Of a DNA stretch of 5,716 bases, positions 1-5,098 are shown piece by piece. The stretch's first letter is position 1, and every line of letters starts with the position of its first letter. A program made the position numbers and the translations under genes. The notes below the pieces were generated by a model. That model did no database searches. It saw only the letters and a program-made list of their open reading frames with translations, and was not told the DNA's origin. The DNA comes from an uncultured Oscillospiraceae bacterium (GTDB lineage: Bacteria; Bacillota; Clostridia; Oscillospirales; Oscillospiraceae): contig CALWYA010000108.1 of the NCBI GenBank assembly GCA_944385645.1, positions 1 through 5,716 of the forward strand, in the 5' to 3' direction.

Positions 1-21
1 AATACCGGCAATACGAGCCAT
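1..21 (-). CDS. rpsM: Small ribosomal subunit protein S13, N-terminus only (partial)
   Basis: Only the first seven codons lie in the window, reading MARIAGI from the ATG at 21-19; the rest runs off the left edge. This is the usual opening of S13, which sits in the head of the 30S subunit, contacts the P-site tRNA and takes part in subunit bridges. The call rests on this short peptide plus position: rpsM directly follows rpmJ in most Firmicutes and opens the alpha operon (rpsM-rpsK-rpsD-rpoA-rplQ). A GGAGGTG ribosome binding site at 30-36 has its GGAGG core 10 nt before the ATG. The gap from the rpmJ stop is 17 nt, too short for a separate promoter, so it is probably co-transcribed with the upstream genes. 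Confidence 0.9.
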
Positions 22-38
22 TCTTACAGCACCTCCAA

Positions 39-152
39 TTAACCTTGTCTCTGCTTATGCTTGGGGTTTTCGCAAATTACCATGACTTTGCCCTTGCGCT
101 TAATGACTTTGCACTTCTCGCACATGGGCTTCACGGACGGTCTGACTTTCAT
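39..152 (-). CDS. rpmJ: Large ribosomal subunit protein L36 (zinc-binding form)
   Basis: This complete 37-residue protein starts at the ATG 152-150 and ends at the TAA 41-39. It begins MKVRPSVKPMCEKC and carries the zinc-ribbon ligands C11, C14, C27 and H32, so it is the zinc-dependent C+ form rather than the cysteine-free C- paralogue that replaces it under zinc starvation in some bacteria. L36 is the smallest protein of the 50S subunit; it binds 23S rRNA near the peptidyl transferase region and helps late assembly. The length matches the family exactly. An AGGAGG site (161-166) lies 8 nt before the start. The gene sits 77 nt downstream of infA and 17 nt upstream of rpsM, the normal Firmicutes order. 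Confidence 0.97.
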   Translation of the reverse strand: MKVRPSVKPMCEKCKVIKRKGKVMVICENPKHKQRQG

Positions 153-191
153 TGTTACAACCTCCTGATGAATGCCTAACGGCCCCGGGGA

Positions 192-211
192 GAGGAAGGC
201 AAGGCTTCCCC
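192..211 (-). other. Imperfect GC-rich stem-loop in the infA-rpmJ gap
   Basis: The 77-nt gap 153-229 is the longest non-coding stretch in the window. On the minus strand it can fold GGAAG against CTTCC (plus strand 194-198 with 205-209) around a six-base loop, extended by one G-U and one G-C pair. No run of U follows, so it does not look like a rho-independent terminator. The rpmJ ribosome binding site lies further downstream (161-166) and is not covered by it. It may be a processing or stability element, or chance pairing in GC-rich sequence. An adjacent 8-bp palindrome, ccccgggg at 183-190, could form a competing structure. I see no promoter-like -10/-35 pair in this gap. Confidence 0.3.
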
Positions 212-229
212 GCCTCCGGTCGTTGATAC

Positions 230-448
230 TTACTTGGAACGCCAGGTGATACGGCCTCGGGTGAGGTCGTAGGGGGACATCTGGATGGTCACCTTGTCTC
301 CAGGCAGGATGCGGATGAAGTTCATGCGCAGCTTGCCGGAGATGTGGGCCAGGATGATGTGTCCGTTCCCGATGTCCACGTGGAATGTGGTGTTGGGGAG
401 CGCCTCGGTCACGACGCCCTCCAGCTCAATCATATCGTCTTTCGCCAA
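230..448 (-). CDS. infA: Translation initiation factor IF-1
   Basis: IF-1 binds the A site of the 30S subunit, blocks early elongator tRNA binding and assists IF-2 and IF-3 during initiation. The protein is a single S1/OB-fold domain and shows the family hallmark HISGKLRMNFIRILPGDKV (residues 35-53) followed by SPYDLTRGRITWR (58-70). I chose the TTG at 448-446 as start: it gives MAKDDMIELEG and exactly 72 residues, the family length, and lies 9 nt after a strong AAGGAGG site (458-464). A GTG at 457-455 in the same frame would add three residues, but it directly abuts the Shine-Dalgarno sequence with no spacer. An ATG at 434-432 would cut off five residues. The gene overlaps the end of the upstream KOW gene by 23 nt in a different frame, so the two are probably translationally linked. 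Confidence 0.95.
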   Translation of the reverse strand: MAKDDMIELEGVVTEALPNTTFHVDIGNGHIILAHISGKLRMNFIRILPGDKVTIQMSPYDLTRGRITWRSK

Positions 449-734
449 GCGAAACACCCTCCTTGAAGGCGGCCAGCGCGCGCCTCAGTTCCCGGTCAGA
501 CACCGGTTGTCCTTGCTTCAGCTTTTCGATCACAGGGTGGCCGAAGGTTCGGCCGTCCCCGGTGAGGAGCCGGACGTGGCCCGGCTTCTTGGCCTTGGGG
601 CGGCTCGCCTTCCGGCGTCTCCCGTCGGCCAGCAGCAGCCGGTCCTGATCCCGGTCCATACCCACCACACAGAACAGTCCGCCCTTGTCCCGGCCGGCCT
701 CGGCCAGGACGATCCCGCCTGTGTAATCACACAT
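426..734 (-). CDS. KOW-domain RNA-binding protein (L14e/L27e-like)
   Basis: This small protein of 102 residues starts at the ATG 734-732 inside the end of map (8-nt overlap) and stops at the TGA 428-426 inside infA. Residues 6-33 (GGIVLAEAGRDKGGLFCVVG and on) form a KOW motif resembling the start of eukaryotic/archaeal L14e and L27e and of NusG/Spt5 family domains. It is followed by ADGRRRKASRPKAKK (36-50), a very basic stretch suited to RNA contact, and by a charged helical tail (80-92). Genes of this type occur between map and infA in many Clostridia; their role is not established, but the setting suggests a ribosome- or rRNA-associated factor. The start is supported by a modest GAGGA site at 743-747, 8 nt upstream. 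Upstream in-frame codons would lie deep inside map and read as proline/serine-rich shadow sequence, so I excluded them. The family call is firm, the function is not. Confidence 0.85.
   Translation of the reverse strand: MCDYTGGIVLAEAGRDKGGLFCVVGMDRDQDRLLLADGRRRKASRPKAKKPGHVRLLTGDGRTFGHPVIEKLKQGQPVSDRELRRALAAFKEGVSLGERRYD
458..464 (-). promoter_or_regulatory. Ribosome binding site deciding the infA start
   Basis: On the minus strand this reads AAGGAGG, a strong Shine-Dalgarno sequence lying inside the last codons of the upstream KOW gene (its Phe-Lys-Glu-Gly stretch). It ends directly next to the GTG at 457-455 and 9 nt before the TTG at 448-446. Only the TTG has workable spacing, and that choice restores the usual 72-residue IF-1. 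The site therefore argues for TTG against both the upstream GTG and the downstream ATG. Confidence 0.8.
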
Positions 735-1503
735 AGGCGCCGTCCTCGGTGACGGTGAGGATCTCGGGGCCATCCTCGGTGATGAGGATGGTGTTCTCAT
801 AGTGGGCGGTGAGCGATCCGTCCAGGGATACGGTGGTCCACTGATCGGGGAGCACCTTCACCTGCCAGTCGCCGGCGCACACCATGGGCTCCACGGCGAT
901 GGTCATGCCCGGCAGGAGCCGGGGACCGTGGCCGGCGGGGCCGAAGTTGCGCACCTCGGGGGGCTCATGGAGCTTGGCGCCCACCCCGTGGCCCACGAAA
1001 TCCCGGACCACGGAGTAGCCAAAGGACTCCACATAGGCCTGGACCGCGTGTCCAATGTCGGACACCCGGTGGCCCTGGCGGGCGAACTGGATCCCCTCCC
1101 AGAAGCTCTGCTGGGTGACAGCGATGAGCTGTTTGGCCTCGTCGCTGATCTCCCCGCAGGGATAGGTGGCGGCGCAGTCCCCGTGGAAGCCGCCCACGTA
1201 GGCACCCACGTCCACGCTGACGATGTCGCCCTCCTGCAGCTTCCGGGGGCCGGGGATGCCGTGGATGACCACCTCGTTCACCGAGATGCAGGCCGAGCCG
1301 GGGAACCCGGCGTAGCCCAGGAAGGAGGGCTTGCCTCCGTGGCTCTCGATGAAGCGGCGCACCGCCGTATCGATCTCGTGGGTGGTGACGCCGGGGCGCA
1401 CCATGGAGCCGGCCAGGGCCCGGGCCTGGGCGGTGAGCCGCCCGGCCTTCCGCATGGCCTCGATCTCCCGGGGGGACTTCAGTGAAATCATTTCCAGCGC
1501 CAT
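727..1503 (-). CDS. map: Methionine aminopeptidase, type I
   Basis: Map removes the initiator methionine from new proteins in the cytoplasm when the second residue is small. The 258-residue product has the pita-bread fold signatures and all five metal ligands at the expected spacing: D98, D109, H172, E205 and E236. The substrate-contact histidines H81 (in VIHGIPG) and H179 (in KLHEPP) are also present. It has no N-terminal zinc-finger or SH3-binding extension, as expected for a bacterial type Ia enzyme. The chosen ATG (1503-1501) shares one base with the adk stop (TGATG) and has a GGAGG site at 1517-1521, though 13 nt away, which is long. A second ATG four codons in (1491-1489) would give MISLKSPREI, closer to the common family opening, but has no clear ribosome binding site. 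Pairing with adk in an operon is common in Gram-positive bacteria. Confidence 0.97.
   Translation of the reverse strand: MALEMISLKSPREIEAMRKAGRLTAQARALAGSMVRPGVTTHEIDTAVRRFIESHGGKPSFLGYAGFPGSACISVNEVVIHGIPGPRKLQEGDIVSVDVGAYVGGFHGDCAATYPCGEISDEAKQLIAVTQQSFWEGIQFARQGHRVSDIGHAVQAYVESFGYSVVRDFVGHGVGAKLHEPPEVRNFGPAGHGPRLLPGMTIAVEPMVCAGDWQVKVLPDQWTTVSLDGSLTAHYENTILITEDGPEILTVTEDGAYV
743..747 (-). promoter_or_regulatory. Weak ribosome binding site for the KOW gene, inside map
   Basis: On the minus strand this reads GAGGA and lies 8 nt before the ATG at 734-732, within the last codons of map. It is weaker than the AAGGAGG sites of the ribosomal genes. Together with the 8-nt overlap of the two reading frames, it suggests that ribosomes finishing map help start the KOW gene. 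Confidence 0.55.
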
Positions 1504-2135
1504 CAGATCTTTAACGCCTCCATGATCACCTGAGTGGTCCCCTCAATGGTGTCCTGGTTGTCCACCGGGACCAGGATGCCCTTGGCCTGATAGTAGTCCT
1601 TCAGGGGCTCGGTCTCCTGGTGGTAGACCTCCAGGCGGCGGCGGACGGTCTCGGGCTTGTCGTCGTCCCGCTGGATCAGCGCGCCGCCGCAGCTGTCGCA
1701 CACGCCCTCCCGCTTGGGGGGCTTGGCCTTCACATGGTAGGGGGCGCCGCAGCTCTGACACACCCGGCGGCCCTCCATGCGCTCCTCGATCTCCTCGTCG
1801 GAGATCTCGATGGACAGCACATGGTCAAAGGTCACGCCGGCGGCGTCCAGGGCCTCGGCCTGGCCGATGGTGCGGGGCACCCCGTCCAGGATGAAGCCGC
1901 CGGCGCAGTCAGGCTGCTCCAGCCGCTGGGCCACGATGCCGATGATCACGGAATCGGGGACCAGCTGGCCCGCGTCCATATACCGCTTGGCCTCCAGGCC
2001 GATGGGAGTGCCCTCCTTGACAGCGGCCCGGAGAATGTTGCCGGTGGAGATGGTGGGGATCCCCAGCTTGGCGCTGAGAATCTCGGCCTGGGTGCCTTTT
2101 CCCGCGCCGGGGGCGCCCAGCAGGATCAGTTTCAT
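1503..2135 (-). CDS. adk: Adenylate kinase, zinc-LID type
   Basis: Adk interconverts ATP plus AMP with two ADP in the cytoplasm and sets the adenylate energy balance. The 210-residue protein opens with the P-loop GAPGAGKGT (residues 7-15). The NMP-binding region contains STGNILRAAV (30-39), and the conserved arginine R88 lies in DGVPRT (84-89). The LID domain has four cysteines, C126, C129, C146 and C149, in two CxxC pairs: the structural zinc site typical of Gram-positive long-form Adk and absent from the E. coli enzyme. R156 and the arginines at 165-167 fit the phosphate-binding set. Two usually conserved positions differ: N33 where many family members have Asp, and V86 where most have Phe (DGFPRT). 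A stop in frame just upstream rules out an earlier start. The Shine-Dalgarno site AAAGGAC (2148-2154) is weak and its AAGGA core is 13 nt from the ATG. Confidence 0.97.
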   Translation of the reverse strand: MKLILLGAPGAGKGTQAEILSAKLGIPTISTGNILRAAVKEGTPIGLEAKRYMDAGQLVPDSVIIGIVAQRLEQPDCAGGFILDGVPRTIGQAEALDAAGVTFDHVLSIEISDEEIEERMEGRRVCQSCGAPYHVKAKPPKREGVCDSCGGALIQRDDDKPETVRRRLEVYHQETEPLKDYYQAKGILVPVDNQDTIEGTTQVIMEALKI

Positions 2136-2155
2136 ACCCGATCAGCCGTCCTTTC

Positions 2156-3550
2156 TCACTCCAGGAAGCCTTTGTAGTGGCGCATGAGCATCTGAGCCTC
2201 CAGCTGGCGTACCGTCTCCAGGGCGACGCCCACCACGATGATGATGGAGGTGCCGCCGATGGCCAGAGAGCTGTACCCCACGATGTTGCCGGTGATGATG
2301 GGGGCCAGAGCCACGATGGACAGGTACAGGGCGCCGAACATGGTGATCTTGTTAAGCACCCGCATCATGAAGTCGGCGGTGGGCTTGCCGGGACGGAAGC
2401 CGGGGATGAAGCCGCCGTTCTTCTTCAGGTTGTTGGCCACCTCGATGGGGTTGAACTGCATGGTGGCGTAGAAGTAGCTGAAGCCCACGATGAGCAGGAA
2501 GTACAGGATGGAGTAGAAGGGCTTGCTGGTGTCGAACAGCCGCATCATCACGCCGCCGCCCCCCTCGCTGGCCGTGGTCCACCCGGCGAAGGCGCCGATG
2601 GTGGCGGGCAGCATGGCGATGGACTGGGCGAAGATGATGGGCATGACGCCGCCCATGTTCAGCTTCATGGGGATGTGGGTGGACTGGCCGCCGTACATCT
2701 TCCGGCCCACCACCCGCTTGGCATACTGCACAGGGATCCGGCGCTCGGAGTTGGCGATGAACACGATCAGCACCACCAGGGCCAGCAGGCCGATGACGAT
2801 GATGGGGATCAGCCAGGGGGCCACCGCGGAGGCCTTCAGGCTCTGGATATACTGGGCGGCCTGGTCGGCGGTCATGCCGGCCTCGGTGAGGGTCTCCTCA
2901 GTGATGGCGCCGCTGTTCAGGCTGTTCCAGGTGGACACGCCGCTGATGGAGTCCATGACCATCTGGGGGAACCGGGACACAATGCCGGCGAACAGCAGGA
3001 TGGAGATACCGTTGCCGATGCCGAACTCGGTGATCTGCTCGCCCAGCCACATCAGGAAGGCGGAGCCGGCGGTGAAGGACAGGATGATGACCACGGCCAC
3101 CCAAATCCCGTTCAGGGAGCCCCCGTCCACCAGCCCGTAGCTGTTGATCAGGGAGTAGTAGCCGAAGCCCTGGAGCAGGGCGATGGCCACGGTGGTGTAC
3201 CGGGTGATGGAGGCGATCTTCTTGCGGCCCTCCTCGCCCCCCTCCTTGGCCAGCCGCTCCAGCGCGGGGATGGCCACGGTCAGCAGCTGGATAATGATGG
3301 AGCTGTTGATATAGGGCTGAATAGACAGGGCGAATACGGTGGCCATGGAGAAGGCGGAGCCGCTCAGGGCGCTCATCAGGCCCAGAATGGTGCCGCTCTG
3401 CATCTCCATGTAGCTCTCCAGAGCCAGCCGGTCGATATAGGGGACCGGGACGGCGGAGCCCAGCCGGAAGATCAGCAGGGCCATGACGGTAAAGAGGATC
3501 TTCTTGCGCAGCTCGGGCACAGCCCAGGCGTTGCGGATCGTCTGAATCAT
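2156..3550 (-). CDS. secY: Protein translocase subunit SecY
   Basis: SecY is the channel of the Sec translocon in the cytoplasmic membrane; with SecE, SecG and SecA or the ribosome it exports or inserts new proteins. Ten membrane segments can be placed at roughly 18-37, 69-91 (preceded by the plug, 55-66), 115-135, 148-170, 178-195, 246-267, 299-322, 344-363, 399-418 and 422-445. Cytosolic contact loops are intact: SERRIPVQYAKR (268-279) between TM6 and TM7, and GGFIPGFRPG (379-388) between TM8 and TM9, where R386 matches the arginine needed for SecA and ribosome engagement. At 464 residues it is longer than the usual 420-440. Most of the excess is a polar stretch at about 197-244 in the outward-facing TM5-TM6 loop. 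The start is fixed by an excellent Shine-Dalgarno site at 3557-3565, and only 2 nt separate it from rplO. Confidence 0.98.
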   Translation of the reverse strand: MIQTIRNAWAVPELRKKILFTVMALLIFRLGSAVPVPYIDRLALESYMEMQSGTILGLMSALSGSAFSMATVFALSIQPYINSSIIIQLLTVAIPALERLAKEGGEEGRKKIASITRYTTVAIALLQGFGYYSLINSYGLVDGGSLNGIWVAVVIILSFTAGSAFLMWLGEQITEFGIGNGISILLFAGIVSRFPQMVMDSISGVSTWNSLNSGAITEETLTEAGMTADQAAQYIQSLKASAVAPWLIPIIVIGLLALVVLIVFIANSERRIPVQYAKRVVGRKMYGGQSTHIPMKLNMGGVMPIIFAQSIAMLPATIGAFAGWTTASEGGGGVMMRLFDTSKPFYSILYFLLIVGFSYFYATMQFNPIEVANNLKKNGGFIPGFRPGKPTADFMMRVLNKITMFGALYLSIVALAPIITGNIVGYSSLAIGGTSIIIVVGVALETVRQLEAQMLMRHYKGFLE

Positions 3551-3552
3551 GG

Positions 3553-3993
3553 TCAGATCACCTCCGCCTTACCACCCGCAGCCTCGATCTTTTCCTTGGC
3601 GGAGGCGGAGAAGGCGGTGGCCTGGACGGTGAGCTTCTTGGTGATCTCCCCCTTGCCCAGGATCTTCACGCCGTACTGGCACTTGGACAGGATACCCTTC
3701 TCCAGCAGCGCCTGAGCGTTGACCACGGCGCCGTCCGCAAACTTCTCCAGCGCGGAGACGTTGACCGCCTCCAGGGGCTTGGCGAAGATGTTGTGGAAGC
3801 CGCGCTTGGGCAGCCGGCGGGCCAGAGGCATCTGGCCGCCCTCAAACCCAACGCGCACGCCGCCGCCGGAACGGGCCCACTGGCCCTTGTGACCGCGGCC
3901 GGCGGTCTTGCCGTTGCCGGAGCCGTGGCCGCGGCCCTTGCGGTAGGCCTTGGTGTTGGAGCCGGCGGCGGGGGAAAGTTCATGCAGATTCAT
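3553..3993 (-). CDS. rplO: Large ribosomal subunit protein L15
   Basis: L15 is a late-assembling 50S protein whose extended glycine- and basic-rich N-terminus threads into 23S rRNA. The product has 146 residues, the standard length. The extended arm shows KGRGHGSGNGKTAGRGHKG (19-37), followed by GFEGGQMPLARRLPKRGF (49-66). The globular C-terminal domain ends with the family signature around KLTVQATAFSASAKEKIEAAGG (120-141; key residues K120, S129, S131, E137, G140, G141). The ATG at 3993-3991 has an AAGGAGG site at 4002-4008 with 8-nt spacing; this site begins within the rpmD stop codon. Its last three codons double as the secY ribosome binding site. The rpmD-rplO-secY order is classic for the spc operon. 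Confidence 0.98.
   Translation of the reverse strand: MNLHELSPAAGSNTKAYRKGRGHGSGNGKTAGRGHKGQWARSGGGVRVGFEGGQMPLARRLPKRGFHNIFAKPLEAVNVSALEKFADGAVVNAQALLEKGILSKCQYGVKILGKGEITKKLTVQATAFSASAKEKIEAAGGKAEVI
3557..3565 (-). promoter_or_regulatory. Full-length Shine-Dalgarno site for secY inside rplO
   Basis: On the minus strand this reads GGAGGTGAT, which can pair across nine bases with the anti-Shine-Dalgarno end of 16S rRNA. Its GGAGG core is 10 nt before the secY ATG. It is built from the last codons of rplO (Glu-Val-Ile), so the C-terminus of L15 and the secY initiation signal share the same bases. It is the longest match to the anti-SD among the sites I examined in this window and fits a need for high SecY output. 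Confidence 0.85.
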
Positions 3994-4007
3994 TTCTCAC
4001 GCCTCCT

Positions 4008-4190
4008 TCAGTTTTCCTCGGTGACCTGGAGCAGGTAGCCGATGTGGGCGATCTTGCCCCGGGTAGCCTCGTTGTCGGGCTGCACGGTGGTGTCGCCGAT
4101 CTTCCGCAGGCCCAGGGCCTCGGCGGTCGCCTTGTGCTTGGCGATCCGGCCGTTCAGGCTCTTGACCAGCTTGATGTTCAGATTAGCCAT
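4008..4190 (-). CDS. rpmD: Large ribosomal subunit protein L30
   Basis: L30 is a small 50S protein that binds 23S rRNA; this copy has 60 residues, the usual bacterial short form. It opens MANLNIKLVKSLNGR, a typical beta-strand start, then carries the central family pattern ALGLRKIGDTTVQPDN (25-40) and RGKIAHIGYLLQV (44-56). The ATG at 4190-4188 is preceded by AAGGAGG (4199-4205) with 8-nt spacing; the site overlaps the rpsE TAA stop, so there is little room between the genes and translational coupling is likely. Some bacterial lineages lack rpmD, so its presence is mildly informative and fits Firmicutes. Confidence 0.97.
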   Translation of the reverse strand: MANLNIKLVKSLNGRIAKHKATAEALGLRKIGDTTVQPDNEATRGKIAHIGYLLQVTEEN

Positions 4191-4203
4191 TGTTGTGCCC
4201 TCC

Positions 4204-4704
4204 TTAACCCAGGATCTCGTCCACGCTCTTGCCGCGCACGCGGGCCACTTCCTCGGGGGTGCGCAGGGACTTCAGGCCCTCGAAGGCGGCGGAGACCACG
4301 TTCTGCGGATTGTTGGAGCGCAGGCACTTGGTGCGGATGTCCTTGATCCCGATGGCCTCCATCACGGCACGGACAGGGCCGCCGGCGATGACGCCGGTAC
4401 CGGGGGCGGCGGGCTTCATCAGCACGCGGCCGGCCCCGAACTCGCCGATGACCTCGTGGGGGATGGTGGTGCCGGACAGGGACACGGTAATCATGTTCTT
4501 CTTGGCGTCCTCGATGCCCTTGCGGATGGCCTCGGGCACCTCGGCGGCCTTGCCCAGGCCGAAGCCCACGCGGCCCTTCTCGTCGCCCACGACCATGAGG
4601 GCGGAGAACTTGGCCACACGGCCGCCCTTGACGGTCTTGGACACGCGGTTCAGATAGACCAGCTTCTCGGTGAACTCGCTGGGCTCTCTCTCAAATCTAG
4701 GCAT
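4204..4704 (-). CDS. rpsE: Small ribosomal subunit protein S5
   Basis: S5 lies on the solvent side of the 30S subunit near the mRNA entry site and affects decoding fidelity. The 166-residue protein has the N-terminal double-stranded RNA-binding-like domain (about 11-75), with RVSKTVKGGRVAKFSALMVV at 20-39, and the C-terminal alpha/beta domain (about 83-150) with APGTGVIAGGPVRAVMEAIG (100-119) and SNNPQNVV (130-137). It ends RGKSVDEILG, as usual. The loop V21-S22-K23 to K26, where substitutions give spectinomycin resistance in other bacteria, keeps the common residues, so S5-based resistance is not indicated. A GGAGGAGG tract (4713-4720) gives a good ribosome binding site 8 nt before the ATG. 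The gap from rplR is 17 nt. Confidence 0.98.
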   Translation of the reverse strand: MPRFEREPSEFTEKLVYLNRVSKTVKGGRVAKFSALMVVGDEKGRVGFGLGKAAEVPEAIRKGIEDAKKNMITVSLSGTTIPHEVIGEFGAGRVLMKPAAPGTGVIAGGPVRAVMEAIGIKDIRTKCLRSNNPQNVVSAAFEGLKSLRTPEEVARVRGKSVDEILG

Positions 4705-4721
4705 TTGTTCTTCCTCCTCCC

Positions 4722-5081
4722 TTAGAACTGCAGGCCGCCCTCGCGGGCGCCCTCGGCCAGAGCCTTCACACGGCCGTGATAGACATAGCCGCCGCGGTCG
4801 AACACCACGGTCTCGATGCCCTTGGCCTTGGCACGCTCAGCCACGTTGACGCCCACCTGCTTGGCGGCGTCGGACTTGGTGCCGTCCACATGGAAGTCCT
4901 TCTCCAGGGAAGAAGCGGAGACCAGGGTCACGCCGTTGACATCGTCGATGATCTGGGCGTAGATGTTGGTCTCGCTGCGGAACACGTTCAGGCGGGGACG
5001 CTCGGGCGTGCCGGAGATTTTCGCACGCACACGCTTGTGGCGCTTAATGCGCTGAGAACGGGTATCGGGTCTGTTGATCAT
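4722..5081 (-). CDS. rplR: Large ribosomal subunit protein L18
   Basis: L18 binds 5S rRNA together with L5 and carries it into the central protuberance of the 50S subunit. The product has 119 residues. It starts with the expected flexible basic arm (MINRPDTRSQRIKRHKRVRAK), then TPERPRLNVFRSETNIYAQI (25-44), and ends with the family signature FDRGGYVYHGRVKALAEGAR (94-113) and GGLQF. The ATG at 5081-5079 has an AAGGAGG site (5091-5097) with 9-nt spacing, extending to AAGGAGGTG. The gap from rplF is 17 nt and that to rpsE 17 nt, consistent with an unbroken polycistronic message. Confidence 0.98.
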   Translation of the reverse strand: MINRPDTRSQRIKRHKRVRAKISGTPERPRLNVFRSETNIYAQIIDDVNGVTLVSASSLEKDFHVDGTKSDAAKQVGVNVAERAKAKGIETVVFDRGGYVYHGRVKALAEGAREGGLQF

Positions 5082-5098
5082 AGTGGCACACCTCCTTC

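Noticed and set aside
183..211. Rho-independent terminator after infA
   Set aside because: The stem is short and imperfect and no run of U follows on the transcribed strand, so termination is not supported.
449..457. GTG at 457-455 as the infA start
   Set aside because: It leaves no spacer after the AAGGAGG site and adds three residues beyond the standard IF-1 length; the TTG nine bases further on fits better.
735..800. N-terminal extension of the KOW protein to an ATG at 800
   Set aside because: The 22 extra residues are a Ser/Pro/Arg-rich read of map in another frame. The start at 734 has a ribosome binding site and begins just before the KOW motif.
802..1485. A 227-codon open frame on the plus strand opposite map
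   Set aside because: Same antisense effect: low-complexity Gly/His/Ala/Leu composition, no family resemblance, and it is fully covered by map with all metal ligands intact.
2177..3715. A 512-codon open frame on the plus strand opposite secY and part of rplO
   Set aside because: It is the antisense shadow of secY. The translation is dominated by Gly, His, Asp, Gln and Ala with no recognisable domain, as expected when GC-biased third codon positions of the true gene remove stop codons on the other strand. The secY frame matches a known family along its whole length.
4042..4725. A 227-codon open frame on the plus strand across rpmD and rpsE
   Set aside because: It spans the reverse strand of two well-supported ribosomal protein genes and shows no domain or plausible ribosome binding site.
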